A program made the position numbers and the translations under genes. DNA of 64,000 nucleotides from Pseudomonas silesiensis. Its GTDB lineage: Bacteria; Pseudomonadota; Gammaproteobacteria; Pseudomonadales; Pseudomonadaceae. How positions within the stretch are numbered: position 1 is the stretch's first letter; every line of letters starts with the position of its first letter. Of the stretch, positions 18,085 through 28,957 are shown in pieces. The notes below the pieces were generated by a model that worked only from the letters and a program-made list of their open reading frames with translations, was not told the origin of the DNA and did no database searches. The stretch lies in the NCBI RefSeq assembly GCF_001661075.1, contig NZ_CP014870.1:3492501-3556500 (forward strand), given 5' to 3'.

Positions 18085-19152
18085 ATGGCGCTTACTGACC
18101 AGTCCACCCGTATCCGCTCCGGCGAAGAACTCGATGCCAGCCTGATCGATCCGTACCTCAAGGCTCATATTCCTGGCCTCAGTGGCCAGCCTGCCATCAG
18201 CCAGTTTCCCGGCGGTGCGTCCAACCTCACCTACTTGCTGGAATACCCCGAACAGGAATTCGTCCTGCGTCGACCGCCATTCGGCCACAAGGCCAAGTCT
18301 GCCCACGACATGGGCCGTGAGTTCCGGATCCTCAATCAGCTCCGGGACGGTTTTCCGTACTGTCCTAAAGCCTACGTGCACTGCACCGATGAATCGGTGA
18401 TCGGCGCCGAGTTCTATGTGATGGAACGGGTCAAGGGCATCATCCTGCGCGCTGAACTGCCACCGGAGCTGGGACTGGATTCGGCAAAGACCGAAACCCT
18501 GTGCAAGAGCTTCATCGACAAATTCGTCGAACTGCATCAGGTCGATTACAACGCCTATGGCCTTGGCGACCTCGGCAAACCTGAAGGTTACGTCGCGCGG
18601 CAGATCAAAGGCTGGGGCGAACGCTACGAAAAAGCCCTGACCCCGGACGCACCGCAGTGGCAAGCGGTCAAGGCCTGGCTAAACGACAAAATGCCGGCCG
18701 ATCACCCTACGTCGAGCATCGTGCACAACGACTACCGCTTCGATAACGTGATCCTCGACCCGAACAATCCGATGCAGATCATCGGCGTGCTCGACTGGGA
18801 ATTGACCACACTTGGCGACCCGTTGATGGACCTGGGCAACACTCTCGCCTACTGGATCGAAGCCGACGACCCGGCGCCGGTGCAGTTGATGCGTCGCCAA
18901 CCGAGCCACGCCCCAGGCATGCTGACCCGCCGCGAATTCGTCGATTACTACGCTCAACGTTCAGGCATCAAAATCGACAATTTCGATTTCTACTATACCT
19001 ACGGCCTGTTCCGCCTGGCCGGTATCGTGCAGCAGATCTACTACCGCTTCTTCCATGGTCAGACCCAGGACAAACGCTTCGCACAGTTCATTCACATGAA
19101 CAAACTGCTGGAGCAGATGAGTCTGCAGGTCATTCACAAATCCAGCCTCTGA
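18085..19152 (+). CDS. APH-fold phosphotransferase family protein (ACAD10/11-like kinase domain)
   Basis: 355-aa kinase-like protein of the aminoglycoside-phosphotransferase fold. The catalytic loop is IVHNDYRFDNVIL and the metal-binding DWELTTLGDPLMDLG replaces DFG. This subfamily is not a resistance enzyme. In bacteria its genes sit with SDR and acyl-CoA dehydrogenase genes, and related proteins phosphorylate 4-hydroxyacyl-CoAs (for example LvaA and the ACAD10/11 kinase domain). The SDR gene follows after a REP pair. A role in hydroxy-fatty-acid or lactone breakdown is inference. Confidence 0.82.
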   Translation: MALTDQSTRIRSGEELDASLIDPYLKAHIPGLSGQPAISQFPGGASNLTYLLEYPEQEFVLRRPPFGHKAKSAHDMGREFRILNQLRDGFPYCPKAYVHCTDESVIGAEFYVMERVKGIILRAELPPELGLDSAKTETLCKSFIDKFVELHQVDYNAYGLGDLGKPEGYVARQIKGWGERYEKALTPDAPQWQAVKAWLNDKMPADHPTSSIVHNDYRFDNVILDPNNPMQIIGVLDWELTTLGDPLMDLGNTLAYWIEADDPAPVQLMRRQPSHAPGMLTRREFVDYYAQRSGIKIDNFDFYYTYGLFRLAGIVQQIYYRFFHGQTQDKRFAQFIHMNKLLEQMSLQVIHKSSL

Positions 19153-19168
19153 TAACAACACAGGACTC

Positions 19169-19233
19169 GTAGGAGCCAGGCTTGCCGGCGAAGCGAATTC
19201 AAGTACGCCTTCGCCGGCAAGCCTGGCTCCTAC
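19169..19233. repeat. REP inverted pair (REPIN), compact
   Basis: GTAGGAGCCAGGCTTGCCGG and its exact mirror are separated by only about 15 bp. It belongs to the CCAGGCTTGCCGGCGAA subtype, also seen at 40173 and 56261, and lies between two genes of one likely operon. Confidence 0.85.
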
Positions 19234-19264
19234 AAACATCAGGCCACCCTAACAAGGAAAACCC

Positions 19265-20032
19265 ATGTCCAAGACCCAATTGTTCGACCTCGACGGCAAG
19301 ATCGCTTTCGTTTCCGGTGCCAGCCGCGGCATTGGTGAAGCCATCGCGAAGTTGCTGGCCCAGCAAGGCGCCCACGTCATCGTCTCGAGCCGCAAGCTCG
19401 AGGGCTGCCAGCACGTGGCCGACGCCATCATCGCTGCCGGCGGCAAAGCCACCGCGATCGCTTGCCATATCGGCGAAATGGAACAGATCAGCCAGGTCTT
19501 CGCCGGCATCAAGGAACAGTTCGGGCGCCTGGACATCCTGGTCAACAACGCCGCCACCAACCCGCAATTCTGCAACGTACTGGACACTGACCTCGGCGCC
19601 TTTCAGAAAACCGTGGACGTCAACATCCGCGGCTACTTCTTCATGTCGGTGGAAGCCGGCAAGCTAATGCGCGAGAACGGCGGCGGCAGCATCATCAACG
19701 TGGCTTCAATCAACGGCGTATCGCCGGGGATCTTCCAGGGCATCTACTCGGTGACCAAGGCCGCAGTGATCAACATGACCAAGGTATTCGCCAAGGAGTG
19801 CGCGCAGTTCGGCATCCGCTGCAATGCCCTGCTGCCAGGTCTGACGGATACCAAGTTCGCTTCGGCGCTGGTGAAGAACGAGACGATCCTGAACACCGCG
19901 TTGCAGCAGATTCCGCTCAAGCGTGTGGCGGATCCGAGCGAGATGGCCGGGGCCGTGCTTTACCTGGCCAGCGATGCGTCGAGTTACACCACGGGTGTGT
20001 CGTTGAATGTGGATGGCGGTTTCCTGTCCTGA
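19265..20032 (+). CDS. SDR family oxidoreductase
   Basis: 255-aa classical short-chain dehydrogenase. The cofactor motif is VSGASRGIGEAIAK, then NNAATNP and the active-site segment NVASINGVSPGIFQGIYSVTKAA with YxxxK. The C-terminus ends in the conserved YTTGVSLNVDGGF. AACAAGGA precedes the ATG. Close coupling with the APH-fold kinase suggests oxidation of a hydroxyacyl intermediate in the same pathway. The substrate is unknown. Confidence 0.85.
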   Translation: MSKTQLFDLDGKIAFVSGASRGIGEAIAKLLAQQGAHVIVSSRKLEGCQHVADAIIAAGGKATAIACHIGEMEQISQVFAGIKEQFGRLDILVNNAATNPQFCNVLDTDLGAFQKTVDVNIRGYFFMSVEAGKLMRENGGGSIINVASINGVSPGIFQGIYSVTKAAVINMTKVFAKECAQFGIRCNALLPGLTDTKFASALVKNETILNTALQQIPLKRVADPSEMAGAVLYLASDASSYTTGVSLNVDGGFLS

Positions 20033-20077
20033 TACGGAGTTGCTGTCATCGAACAGGATCGACGAGCTCTGAGCGAA

Positions 20078-20106
20078 ACCGCCAGCGACACAGTGCCACT
20101 GGCGGT
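20078..20106 (+). terminator. Possible terminator hairpin after the SDR gene
   Basis: ACCGCCAG and CTGGCGGT form an 8-bp stem about 45 nt past the stop. No T-run follows, so assignment is tentative. Confidence 0.35.
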
Positions 20107-20126
20107 ACCCGCAAACACAGCGGTGC

Positions 20127-20348
20127 TTACTGCGTGATGCACCGAGTGAGCGTCGTGTGACGGGTCACCTGCCCCTCAGCCCTCATATCACCTTGCACCT
20201 CGGTGTTTTCCGAGGTCTGGCAAGTGCGTTCAGGGGGTGGCGGCGGTGCGGCGGGAGGGGGTGGTGGCGGACTGGCACAGCCCCCCAGAATCGCGGTAAA
20301 GAATGCCAACGACAGTGGCGCTACAATGCGTTTCCCAAGACTTTTCAT
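20127..20348 (-). CDS. Small proline-rich lipoprotein
   Basis: 73-aa protein. A signal sequence ends in a lipobox (FFTAILGGC), so lipidation at the Cys near residue 24 is expected, with Ala-Ser at +2/+3 favouring the outer membrane. A run of prolines broken by Ala-Ala follows, then a short tail with two more cysteines. I start at the ATG at 20348 (MKSLGKRIV) rather than 20378. It matches no family I recognise, and real expression is probable but not proven. Confidence 0.55.
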   Translation of the reverse strand: MKSLGKRIVAPLSLAFFTAILGGCASPPPPPPAAPPPPPERTCQTSENTEVQGDMRAEGQVTRHTTLTRCITQ

Positions 20349-20498
20349 AGGCTGACCCGCGGTAAGTGATCGACACATTTCCGCAACACAGGAACTCCAC
20401 CGCCATCCCGCGGACCGGTCACAGAAAAAATACTCTCGTATTCCTTATAGACCAGTCGCCCGCCAATGCCAGTCCGACGCCCGTAAACCTGGCGATTC

Positions 20499-20750
20499 CT
20501 ATACCACCGGATCAGACCGATGCAGACCGTTGCTTTCCAGTTCATAGCGTAATTCTTCGATCAGGGCGACAACCGCCTCGGGCGTGCGCAGCGCCGCTAC
20601 GGTCAATCCGCTGACCACCAGGTCCACCTGCCCCGACACCGGGTGATAAAGCTTCACGGTCAGCGAACTGTCACCTGACATAGTGCATTCGCAGGCCAAT
20701 GGCGAAAAACTGTGCTCCAGTTCCGCGCGCAATTGCGACAGATAAATCAT
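20499..20750 (-). CDS. DUF1652 domain-containing protein
   Basis: 83-aa cytoplasmic protein of a family found almost only in Pseudomonas, function unknown. The recognisable core is RAELEHSFSPLACECTMS at the N-terminus and a C-terminal helix VVALIEELRYELES. It stands alone between the small lipoprotein and the PAS-LuxR gene. The 186 bp upstream show nothing beyond an unassigned promoter region. Confidence 0.75.
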   Translation of the reverse strand: MIYLSQLRAELEHSFSPLACECTMSGDSSLTVKLYHPVSGQVDLVVSGLTVAALRTPEAVVALIEELRYELESNGLHRSDPVV

Positions 20751-20936
20751 CGCAACTCACCGTGCAGCGGCACAACCGCACCCTCGAACTTTTGATGACC
20801 CATGTGACTGTTCCTTGAATGTTCCAAAGGGGACGCGATAACCCTCCGAAGACTCGTATCGCACCCTTACAGGCTACGAACTGTCGCCCGTGGCCAGAAC
20901 ATCCATTTGCACCGTCCCAACTAGTGCATTTGCACC

Positions 20937-22433
20937 TTAACGATGCCCTTTGGGCCGCCACTCGCCAGAGAACAACCCGCGCTCGCGGGCCCAGACAATC
21001 GCCTCGCTGCGACTGTGCACATCCAGCTTGGAATATACCGTCGACACATGATTGCGCACCGTGTTGGTCGCCAGCTTCAGCCTCACCGCGATTTCCTTGT
21101 CGGCCAGCCCTTCACAGATCAGGCCGAGCACATCGCGTTCCCGGGCAGTCAGGTCGGTGAAGGAGACGCGGGGCAATGTCGGCGAACTGACCTTCTTCAC
21201 GTTGGCGAGCTTCTCGATCAGCGTACGGCTGAACCAGGAGGCATCTTTCATCACCTCTTCGATGGCCGATATCAGTTCAAGCTCCGTGCGTTTACGTTCT
21301 GTGACGTCCATCAATACCAGCAGGTAGCAAAGGCCATCCTGAATGGCCACGGTATCGGCCGACACCGCGCAATCGATCAATTCGCCGTCTTTTCGACGGA
21401 CGCGAACATCAATGCGATCCAGGCTTGCGGTTTTTTCCAGTGTTGCAAACAGCCGGGTGCGTGCGCCCTTGTCATGGATGAAATCGATCTGCGCGATGGT
21501 CCTGCCGAAGACCTCTTCACCGGGGTACGCAAAGGTATCGAGAAAGGCTTTATTGACGTCCATCACCACCTGATCATGGGCGCCACACACCAGGATCGGT
21601 ACCGGGCTCAGGCGAAACGCCTTGGCAAAACGCTCCTCACTCTGGCGCAGAGCGATTTCGGCCTTGTGCCGCGGCTCCATGTCGACAAATGAAAACAGCA
21701 TGCAGGCTTCGTCGTTGAGTTCAAGGGGTTGGCCGGCAACGATGACCTGTCTGCAACCACCGTCGGATAATTGCAGCTGCGCCGACATTTGCGGAATGGT
21801 CGCTCCTTCGCGCAACCGCTGTTTGGCCAGGTCCTTGTTTTCGGCCCCATCCAGCACGTCCAGTTCATAGGTCGTGGTGCCGATAACCTGATCACGGGCA
21901 TAGCCGGTCATCTCGAGGAAGCCGGGGTTGACTTTGATGTAGCGCAAATCGCTGAGACGGCAGATCACCGCGGGAGCCGGATTGGCGTTGAAGGTCTTTT
22001 CGAAACGCTGCTCGGCACTGGCCCACTCGGTGACATCGTCCATGATCAACACCAACGACTCCGGTTCGCCAGCATTGTCGGTCAGGACCATGCTGCGCAC
22101 GTTGTGCACCCAGGAGCGCTCTTCGTCGCCAGTCGGTATCACCTCGACCAGGACGTCACTGAAGGTCTCGCCGCGAGCCACTCGGCTGATCGGGTAATGG
22201 TCGGCCGGGACCGGATGATTATTGCGATAGCGCAAGGTGAAACGCCTGGCGTAATCCCTGGCATCGCGGCCCAGGTCACCCATCCGGCTGACACCGTGCA
22301 TGGCCAGCGCGGCCTCGTTGGCCCAGAGAATGGTCTGGTCGAGTTCCAGCAGAATCACCCCGTCGGACAGCCCCGCGATGATCTGCTGCAACTGCCGGCG
22401 ATTGGTTTCGGTGGTCAGGACGTCCTGGCTCAT
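20937..22433 (-). CDS. PAS-domain LuxR-type transcriptional regulator
   Basis: 498-aa cytoplasmic regulator with three PAS modules in series (about 10-130, 135-260, 265-385), each with typical S-box wording (DGVILLELDQTILWANEAAL, VNPGFLEMTGYARDQVIGTT, MDVNKAFLDTFAYPGEEVFG). A C-terminal LuxR helix-turn-helix (LTARERDVLGLICEGLADKE, TVRNHVSTVYSKL) lies at about 420-485. It has no kinase or receiver domain, so it senses directly through PAS, probably redox or a small ligand. The start at 22433 has GGAGA five bases upstream. It is next to the pyrimidine genes, but no link is shown by sequence. Confidence 0.85.
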   Translation of the reverse strand: MSQDVLTTETNRRQLQQIIAGLSDGVILLELDQTILWANEAALAMHGVSRMGDLGRDARDYARRFTLRYRNNHPVPADHYPISRVARGETFSDVLVEVIPTGDEERSWVHNVRSMVLTDNAGEPESLVLIMDDVTEWASAEQRFEKTFNANPAPAVICRLSDLRYIKVNPGFLEMTGYARDQVIGTTTYELDVLDGAENKDLAKQRLREGATIPQMSAQLQLSDGGCRQVIVAGQPLELNDEACMLFSFVDMEPRHKAEIALRQSEERFAKAFRLSPVPILVCGAHDQVVMDVNKAFLDTFAYPGEEVFGRTIAQIDFIHDKGARTRLFATLEKTASLDRIDVRVRRKDGELIDCAVSADTVAIQDGLCYLLVLMDVTERKRTELELISAIEEVMKDASWFSRTLIEKLANVKKVSSPTLPRVSFTDLTARERDVLGLICEGLADKEIAVRLKLATNTVRNHVSTVYSKLDVHSRSEAIVWARERGLFSGEWRPKGHR

Positions 22434-22565
22434 TGCATCTCCACGGTATAACGGCGCGTTTGCGTGCGGCCTGTGAAGATTACGACCGCTGGCGAGCCTG
22501 ATCGTGCAGAGCCTGTTCATGGGCATGCCGGGTATAAGGCCAATTTAGCTGCAATCTTTTGCGCT

Positions 22566-23849
22566 TCAGGCCGCCAGTTTTCCAGATGCGATGGCGGCGG
22601 ACGCCGCCAGCATCGCGCGCAACAGCACCGCACAACCGGCCGCCAGGTCATCCGGCGCGGCGTTCTCGATTTCGTTGTGGCTGATGCCGCCTTCGCAAGG
22701 CACGAAGATCATCCCGGCCGGGCCGAGTTCGGCGAGGAAGATTGCGTCGTGCCCTGCCCCGCTGACGATGTCCATGTGCGACAGGCCCAGCCCTTGGGCG
22801 GCACCGCGTACCGCTTCCACGCAACCCTGATCGAAATACAAGGGTGGGAAATCGGCAGTGGGCGTCAGCTCATAAGTCAGGCCGTGGGTCTGGCAGGTGG
22901 TTTCGATCACCTCACGGACCTCGGCAATCATTGAATCCAGGCGTGCCGGTTCCAGATGACGGAAGTCCAGGGTCATGCGAACTTCACCGGGGATGACGTT
23001 GCGTGAGCCGGGGTAGGCTTGCAGGCAACCGACGGTGCCGCAGGCATGGGGTTGGTGGCCGAGGGCGGCGCGGTTGACGGCGCCGACGATAATCGAGGCG
23101 CCGACCAGGGCGTCCTTGCGCAAGTGCATCGGGGTCGGGCCGGCGTGGGCTTCGACGCCGCGCAGTTTCAGGTCGAACCATTTTTGCCCGAGGGCGCCCA
23201 TGACGACGCCAATGGTCTTGTGTTCGTCTTCAAGGATCGGGCCTTGCTCGATGTGCGCTTCGAAGTAGGCACCGACCGCGTGACCGCTGACCTTGCGCGG
23301 GCCGGCGTAGCCGATGGCATTCAGCGCTTCGCCGACTGTGACACCTTCGGCATCGACCTTGGCCAGGGTTTCTTCCAGGGTGAATTTTTCCGCGAACACA
23401 CCGGAGCCCATCATGCAGGGGGCGAAGCGCGAGCCTTCTTCGTTGGTCCAGACCACCACTTCCAGCGGTGCTTCGGTTTCCACCCCCAGGTCGTTGAGGG
23501 TGCGCAGGACTTCGACGCCCGCCAGCACACCGAAGCAGCCATCGAACTTGCCGCCGGTGGGTTGGGTGTCGATATGGCTGCCGGTCATGACCGGTGGCAA
23601 GTCCGGATTGCGCCCGGGGCGGCGGGCGAAGATGTTGCCCACGGCGTCGATGCTGACGGTGCACCCGGCCTCCTCGCACCACCGCACGAAAATATCCCGG
23701 GCCTGGCGGTCGAGGTCGGTCAGGGCCAGGCGACAGACGCCGCCCTTGACCGTGGCGCCGAGTTGGGCCAGTTCCATGAGCGACTGCCACAGGCGGTCGC
23801 GGTTGATGTGCTGATGGGTGGATTGCAGAACGTCGATGGCAGCGTTCAT
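22566..23849 (-). CDS. pydC: Zn-dependent N-carbamoyl-beta-alanine amidohydrolase (beta-ureidopropionase)
   Basis: 427-aa M20-family hydrolase that performs the last step of reductive pyrimidine breakdown, N-carbamoyl-beta-alanine to beta-alanine, CO2 and ammonia. Metal and substrate motifs are readable: GSHIDTQPTGGKFDGCFG (His and Asp), the Glu pair in WTNEEGSRF, EAHIEQGPILE, and the C-terminal SGAGHDAIFLAELGP. GAGGAG precedes the ATG. Family members also act on allantoate or hydantoins. The dihydropyrimidinase, PreTA and NCS1 genes alongside decide in favour of ureidopropionase. Confidence 0.9.
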   Translation of the reverse strand: MNAAIDVLQSTHQHINRDRLWQSLMELAQLGATVKGGVCRLALTDLDRQARDIFVRWCEEAGCTVSIDAVGNIFARRPGRNPDLPPVMTGSHIDTQPTGGKFDGCFGVLAGVEVLRTLNDLGVETEAPLEVVVWTNEEGSRFAPCMMGSGVFAEKFTLEETLAKVDAEGVTVGEALNAIGYAGPRKVSGHAVGAYFEAHIEQGPILEDEHKTIGVVMGALGQKWFDLKLRGVEAHAGPTPMHLRKDALVGASIIVGAVNRAALGHQPHACGTVGCLQAYPGSRNVIPGEVRMTLDFRHLEPARLDSMIAEVREVIETTCQTHGLTYELTPTADFPPLYFDQGCVEAVRGAAQGLGLSHMDIVSGAGHDAIFLAELGPAGMIFVPCEGGISHNEIENAAPDDLAAGCAVLLRAMLAASAAIASGKLAA

Positions 23850-23911
23850 GATGATCTCCTCAGGCAGTTGTTATAGGTTTCTTCAGGCAGTTCTTTGTCG
23901 TTCATGAGGCC

Positions 23912-23936
23912 GCCTTCGCTGGCTTGCCAGCGAAAG
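23912..23936. repeat. Single REP-like hairpin
   Basis: CTTCGCTGG-CTTG-CCAGCGAA is one palindrome of the GCTGGCAAGCCAGC subtype, without a partner, between the NCS1 transporter and amidohydrolase genes. Confidence 0.6.
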
Positions 23937-23945
23937 GGCCCTCCC

Positions 23946-25430
23946 TCACACCGCAGATTTCACCGCAGTGGGACTCGGCCGCATCGCACTCAACCCGTAA
24001 TAAATCAACCCGCCGAGTGCCGATCCGGTAAACCAGCCATAGCTGTAGAACCAGCTGAACGCATCACTGCCAAGCGACAACAACGTCAACACCACCGGCA
24101 CCCCGAAGGCGATAAACCCGAACCAGTTCCAGGCCGGGTAAACGTCATCCCGATACAGCCCGGCCAGGTCCAGTTGCTGCTTCTTGATCAGGAAATAGTC
24201 CACCACCATGATCCCGGCGATCGGGCCCAGCAAACTGGAGTAACCCAGCAACCAGTTGGAATAGACCGTTTCCAGGCTCAGATCGGAAACGATCAGCCCA
24301 AGCTTTTTCAGCAGTTCATGCCCCATCAGCACCAGCCCGACCAGTCCGGTGAGCATCACCGCCTTGGTCCGGTTGATGACCTTGGGCGCGATGTTCTGAA
24401 AGTCGTTGGTCGGCGAAACGATGTTGGCTGCGGTGTTGGTCGACAGCGTGGCGATGATGATCAGCGCCATGGCCAGTGCAACCCACACCGGGCTCTGGAT
24501 ATGACCGATCAGGGTGACCGGATCGGAGACGGTGACGCCCACCAGTTTCACGGACGCGGCCGTCATTACCACACCGAGGGAGGCGAACAGGAACATGGTC
24601 AGGGGCAAGCCGATGATCTGCCCGACAATCTGGTCCTTCTGGCTTTTCGCATAGCGGCTGAAGTCCGGGATGTTCAACGACAAGGTGGCCCAGAACCCGA
24701 CCATCGCGGTCAGCCCGGCGGCGAAGTAACTGACCACGCTCGCCCCTTCCGGACGCTTGGGCGGGATCGCCAGCAACTCGGTCATCGACACATTCGGCAT
24801 CGCCCACACCAGCAGCCCCACACCGACCAGCACCAGCAGCGGTGCCGACAGGGTTTCCAGCCACTTTATCGATTCGGCCCCACGAATCACCACCCACAGG
24901 TTCAGCACCCAGAACACCATGAAGCCGATGACTTCACCGGTACCGCCCAGTGACTTCCAGCCCTCGAACACCGATCCCAGGAACAGATGGATCGCCAATC
25001 CGCCGAACATTGTCTGGATACCGAACCAGCCGCAGGCCACCAACGCGCGGATCAGGCACGGGATGTTAGAGCCGAGGATGCCGAAGGACGAACGCAGCAG
25101 CACCGGAAACGGAATACCGTATTTAGTACCGGGGAACGCGTTAAGCGTCAGCGGGACCAGGACGATGATGTTGGCAAACAGGATCGCCAGCAACGCCTCG
25201 CCCACGCTCAGGCCGAAGTAGGCGGTGAGTACGCCCCCCAGGGTATAGGTCGGCACGCAGATCGCCATGCCGACCCACAAGGCGGTGATGTGCCATTTGT
25301 TCCAGGTTCGCTCGCGCACCTTGGTCGGTGCCATGTCGTGGTTGTAACGGGGACTGTCGAGAACGTCGCTGCCGGCTTCGAGCTCGAACAAGCCGTCGCG
25401 CTCGGTCACTTGCGATCTGATCTGTTGCAT
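23946..25430 (-). CDS. pydP: NCS1 family nucleobase:cation symporter (pyrimidine/dihydropyrimidine uptake)
   Basis: 494-aa inner-membrane transporter with about twelve segments. NCS1 signatures include WNKWHITALWVGMAICVPTY at the N-terminus, the LRSSFGILGSNIPCLIRALV region, and NIPDFSRYAKS. It likely imports uracil, thymine or related rings for the enzymes encoded around it. It is divergent from dihydropyrimidinase and co-directional with pydC, 96 nt apart. Hydantoin is an alternative substrate, because the same family carries hydantoin permeases. Confidence 0.88.
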   Translation of the reverse strand: MQQIRSQVTERDGLFELEAGSDVLDSPRYNHDMAPTKVRERTWNKWHITALWVGMAICVPTYTLGGVLTAYFGLSVGEALLAILFANIIVLVPLTLNAFPGTKYGIPFPVLLRSSFGILGSNIPCLIRALVACGWFGIQTMFGGLAIHLFLGSVFEGWKSLGGTGEVIGFMVFWVLNLWVVIRGAESIKWLETLSAPLLVLVGVGLLVWAMPNVSMTELLAIPPKRPEGASVVSYFAAGLTAMVGFWATLSLNIPDFSRYAKSQKDQIVGQIIGLPLTMFLFASLGVVMTAASVKLVGVTVSDPVTLIGHIQSPVWVALAMALIIIATLSTNTAANIVSPTNDFQNIAPKVINRTKAVMLTGLVGLVLMGHELLKKLGLIVSDLSLETVYSNWLLGYSSLLGPIAGIMVVDYFLIKKQQLDLAGLYRDDVYPAWNWFGFIAFGVPVVLTLLSLGSDAFSWFYSYGWFTGSALGGLIYYGLSAMRPSPTAVKSAV

Positions 25431-25546
25431 GGCCGCTCCACTGTTCTTTGAATTATTTTTTGCTCATCAGGGGCCGATGGCATCAATAACCGTGCCGGGC
25501 ACCCCGCCTGTGCATCGGGCAGTTCCATAAAAACTTTGTAAGCCAC

Positions 25547-25558
25547 TGATGTACATCA
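25547..25558. promoter_or_regulatory. Palindrome in the divergent pyd promoter region
   Basis: TGATGTACATCA is a perfect 12-bp palindrome about 117 nt before the NCS1 start codon. It is operator-like, but no regulator can be assigned. Confidence 0.35.
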
Positions 25559-25756
25559 TTTTTAATTATCAGAATATGAATTCTCGTTTACTTGTCATAC
25601 CCGTTGGGCTGACTATCCGACACATCGTCCAAACAGCCAGGACTCAATCTGGTGCAGCTGTTTTTTTCAAGCTTGCGCATCAACCATAGACCATCCTTCA
25701 AGCGGCTGATTTCACATAGAAATCTCGTTCATTTTCAGAACCTGTCAAGTGCGTCA

Positions 25757-25780
25757 AAATGGTGAGAGGCCTCACCATTT
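25757..25780. promoter_or_regulatory. Long inverted repeat, candidate operator of the divergent pyrimidine genes
   Basis: Perfect 10-bp arms AAATGGTGAG and CTCACCATTT with a 4-bp centre, in a 548-bp AT-rich gap between the NCS1 and dihydropyrimidinase genes. The size and symmetry suit a dimeric TetR-type repressor, and a RutR-like gene lies at 31612. A further perfect palindrome, TATAAGCTTATA, sits at 25828-25839. No gene is seen in the gap. Confidence 0.55.
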
Positions 25781-25939
25781 CAGTGAACTTGTTAATTTAT
25801 CTTTCAATATCAACACTTTAATAAATGTATAAGCTTATAAAAATATTCTTGCCCAATTCCCAAACTGCAGCTAGCGTCTATTCTTGACAGCACTGACAGG
25901 AATACACCTGTTGGTGCCCGCTTCATATAAAACATTTAG

Positions 25940-27418
<1,479 letters not shown>

Positions 27419-27436
27419 GAGCGGCCTTCGGCCTAT

Positions 27437-27497
27437 CGCGGGCAAGCCTCGCTCCTACAGTTGAAATGCATTCCCCTGTAGGAGCGAGGCTTGTCGG
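27437..27497. repeat. REP inverted pair, tail to tail
   Basis: GGCAAGCCTCGCTCCTACAG followed by its mirror CTGTAGGAGCGAGGCTTG, opposite in orientation to the other pairs. It sits inside the pyrimidine operon, between hydA and preT. Confidence 0.8.
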
Positions 27498-27589
27498 ATC
27501 GCCGCACCGCCGCGAAGAGGCCGGCCCAGACAACAAAAAAACCAATGCCCACCAGAGGCAATACCTCAAATAACCGTGAGGCCAACACC

Positions 27590-28957
27590 GTGATCAAGAC
27601 CCTGAACCACCTCCCGCATCCCCATGAGAATGCGGCCGCCCTCGCCAGCCATTTCACCGACCTGGCCCCGCCACTCAACGACCGCCAGGCCCATCTGGAA
27701 GCCTCGCGTTGTCTGTATTGCTACGACGCGCCCTGCGTGAATGCCTGTCCGAGCGACATCGACATTCCCTCGTTCATCCGCAACATCCACCAGGAAAACG
27801 TGCAGGGTGCCGCGCAGAAAATCCTCTCGGCCAATATCCTCGGCGGCAGTTGCGCGCGGGTGTGCCCGACGGAAATCCTCTGCCAGCAAGCCTGTGTGCG
27901 CAACAACGCCGAGGAATGCGCCCCGGTGCTGATCGGCCTGTTGCAACGGTACGCGGTGGACAACGCGCACTTCAGCGCACACCCGTTCCAGCGCGCCGCG
28001 GCTACGGGCAAGCGCATCGCTGTGGTCGGTGCCGGCCCCGCCGGCTTGTCCTGCGCTCACCGCAGCGCCATGCACGGGCATGACGTGGTGATATTCGAGG
28101 CCCGGGAAAAGGCTGGCGGCCTCAATGAATACGGGATCGCCAAGTACAAACTGGTGGACGATTACGCGCAGAAGGAGCTCGAATTCCTACTGCAGATCGG
28201 TGGCATCGACATCCGCTACGGGCAAAAACTGGGAGAGAACCTGACCTTGAGCGACCTGCACCAACAATTCGATGCGGTGTTCCTCGGGCTCGGGTTGGCG
28301 GCCAGCAAGCAACTGGGGTTGCCTCACGAAGACGCACCCGGTCTGCTCGCCGCCACCGACTACATCCGCGAATTGCGCCAGGCCGATGACCTGAGCCTGC
28401 TGCCCCTGGCGGATCGCTGCATCGTCCTCGGTGCCGGCAACACCGCCATCGACATGGCCGTGCAAATGGCCCGTCTCGGTGCGCGCGACGTCAACCTGGT
28501 GTATCGCCGCGGTGTCGAGGACATGGGTGCCACCGGCCACGAACAGGACATCGCCAAGGCCAATCAGGTGCGCTTGTTGACGTGGGCACAACCGGAACAA
28601 GTCTTGCTCGACGACCTGGGCCAGGTGCGCGGCATGCGCTTCGCCCGCACCCACCTGGTAGAAGGTCGCCTGCAAACCACCGGGGAAACCTTCGAACTGG
28701 CCGCCGACGCCATTTTCAAAGCCATCGGCCAGGCCTTCGACGCCAGCGCCCTCGCCGATCCGCTGGCCCGTGAACTCAAGCGCCAGGGCGAGCGAATCCT
28801 GGTGGACGAACAGCTGCGCACCAGCATCCCCGGGGTGTATGCCGGCGGCGATTGCACCAGCCTCGATCAGGACCTCACCGTACAGGCCGTTCAGCACGGC
28901 AAACTGGCCGCCGAAGCCATCAACGCCCAACTCATGCTCAACGTGGAGGCTGCGTAA
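27590..28957 (+). CDS. preT: NAD(P)-dependent dihydropyrimidine dehydrogenase, PreT subunit
   Basis: 455-aa flavin/Fe-S subunit of the two-part enzyme that reduces uracil and thymine. The N-terminal Fe-S domain has CLYCYDAPCVNACP and CARVCPTEILCQQAC. An FAD site IAVVGAGPAGLSCAH and an NAD(P) site CIVLGAGNTAIDMAVQM follow, and the C-terminus carries the conserved GVYAGGDC. I use the GTG at 27590 with GAGG eight bases upstream, since homologues start at IKTLNHLPHPHE. The open frame runs back to 27491 through REP-derived sequence. Its stop abuts the preA start. Confidence 0.93.
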   Translation: MIKTLNHLPHPHENAAALASHFTDLAPPLNDRQAHLEASRCLYCYDAPCVNACPSDIDIPSFIRNIHQENVQGAAQKILSANILGGSCARVCPTEILCQQACVRNNAEECAPVLIGLLQRYAVDNAHFSAHPFQRAAATGKRIAVVGAGPAGLSCAHRSAMHGHDVVIFEAREKAGGLNEYGIAKYKLVDDYAQKELEFLLQIGGIDIRYGQKLGENLTLSDLHQQFDAVFLGLGLAASKQLGLPHEDAPGLLAATDYIRELRQADDLSLLPLADRCIVLGAGNTAIDMAVQMARLGARDVNLVYRRGVEDMGATGHEQDIAKANQVRLLTWAQPEQVLLDDLGQVRGMRFARTHLVEGRLQTTGETFELAADAIFKAIGQAFDASALADPLARELKRQGERILVDEQLRTSIPGVYAGGDCTSLDQDLTVQAVQHGKLAAEAINAQLMLNVEAA

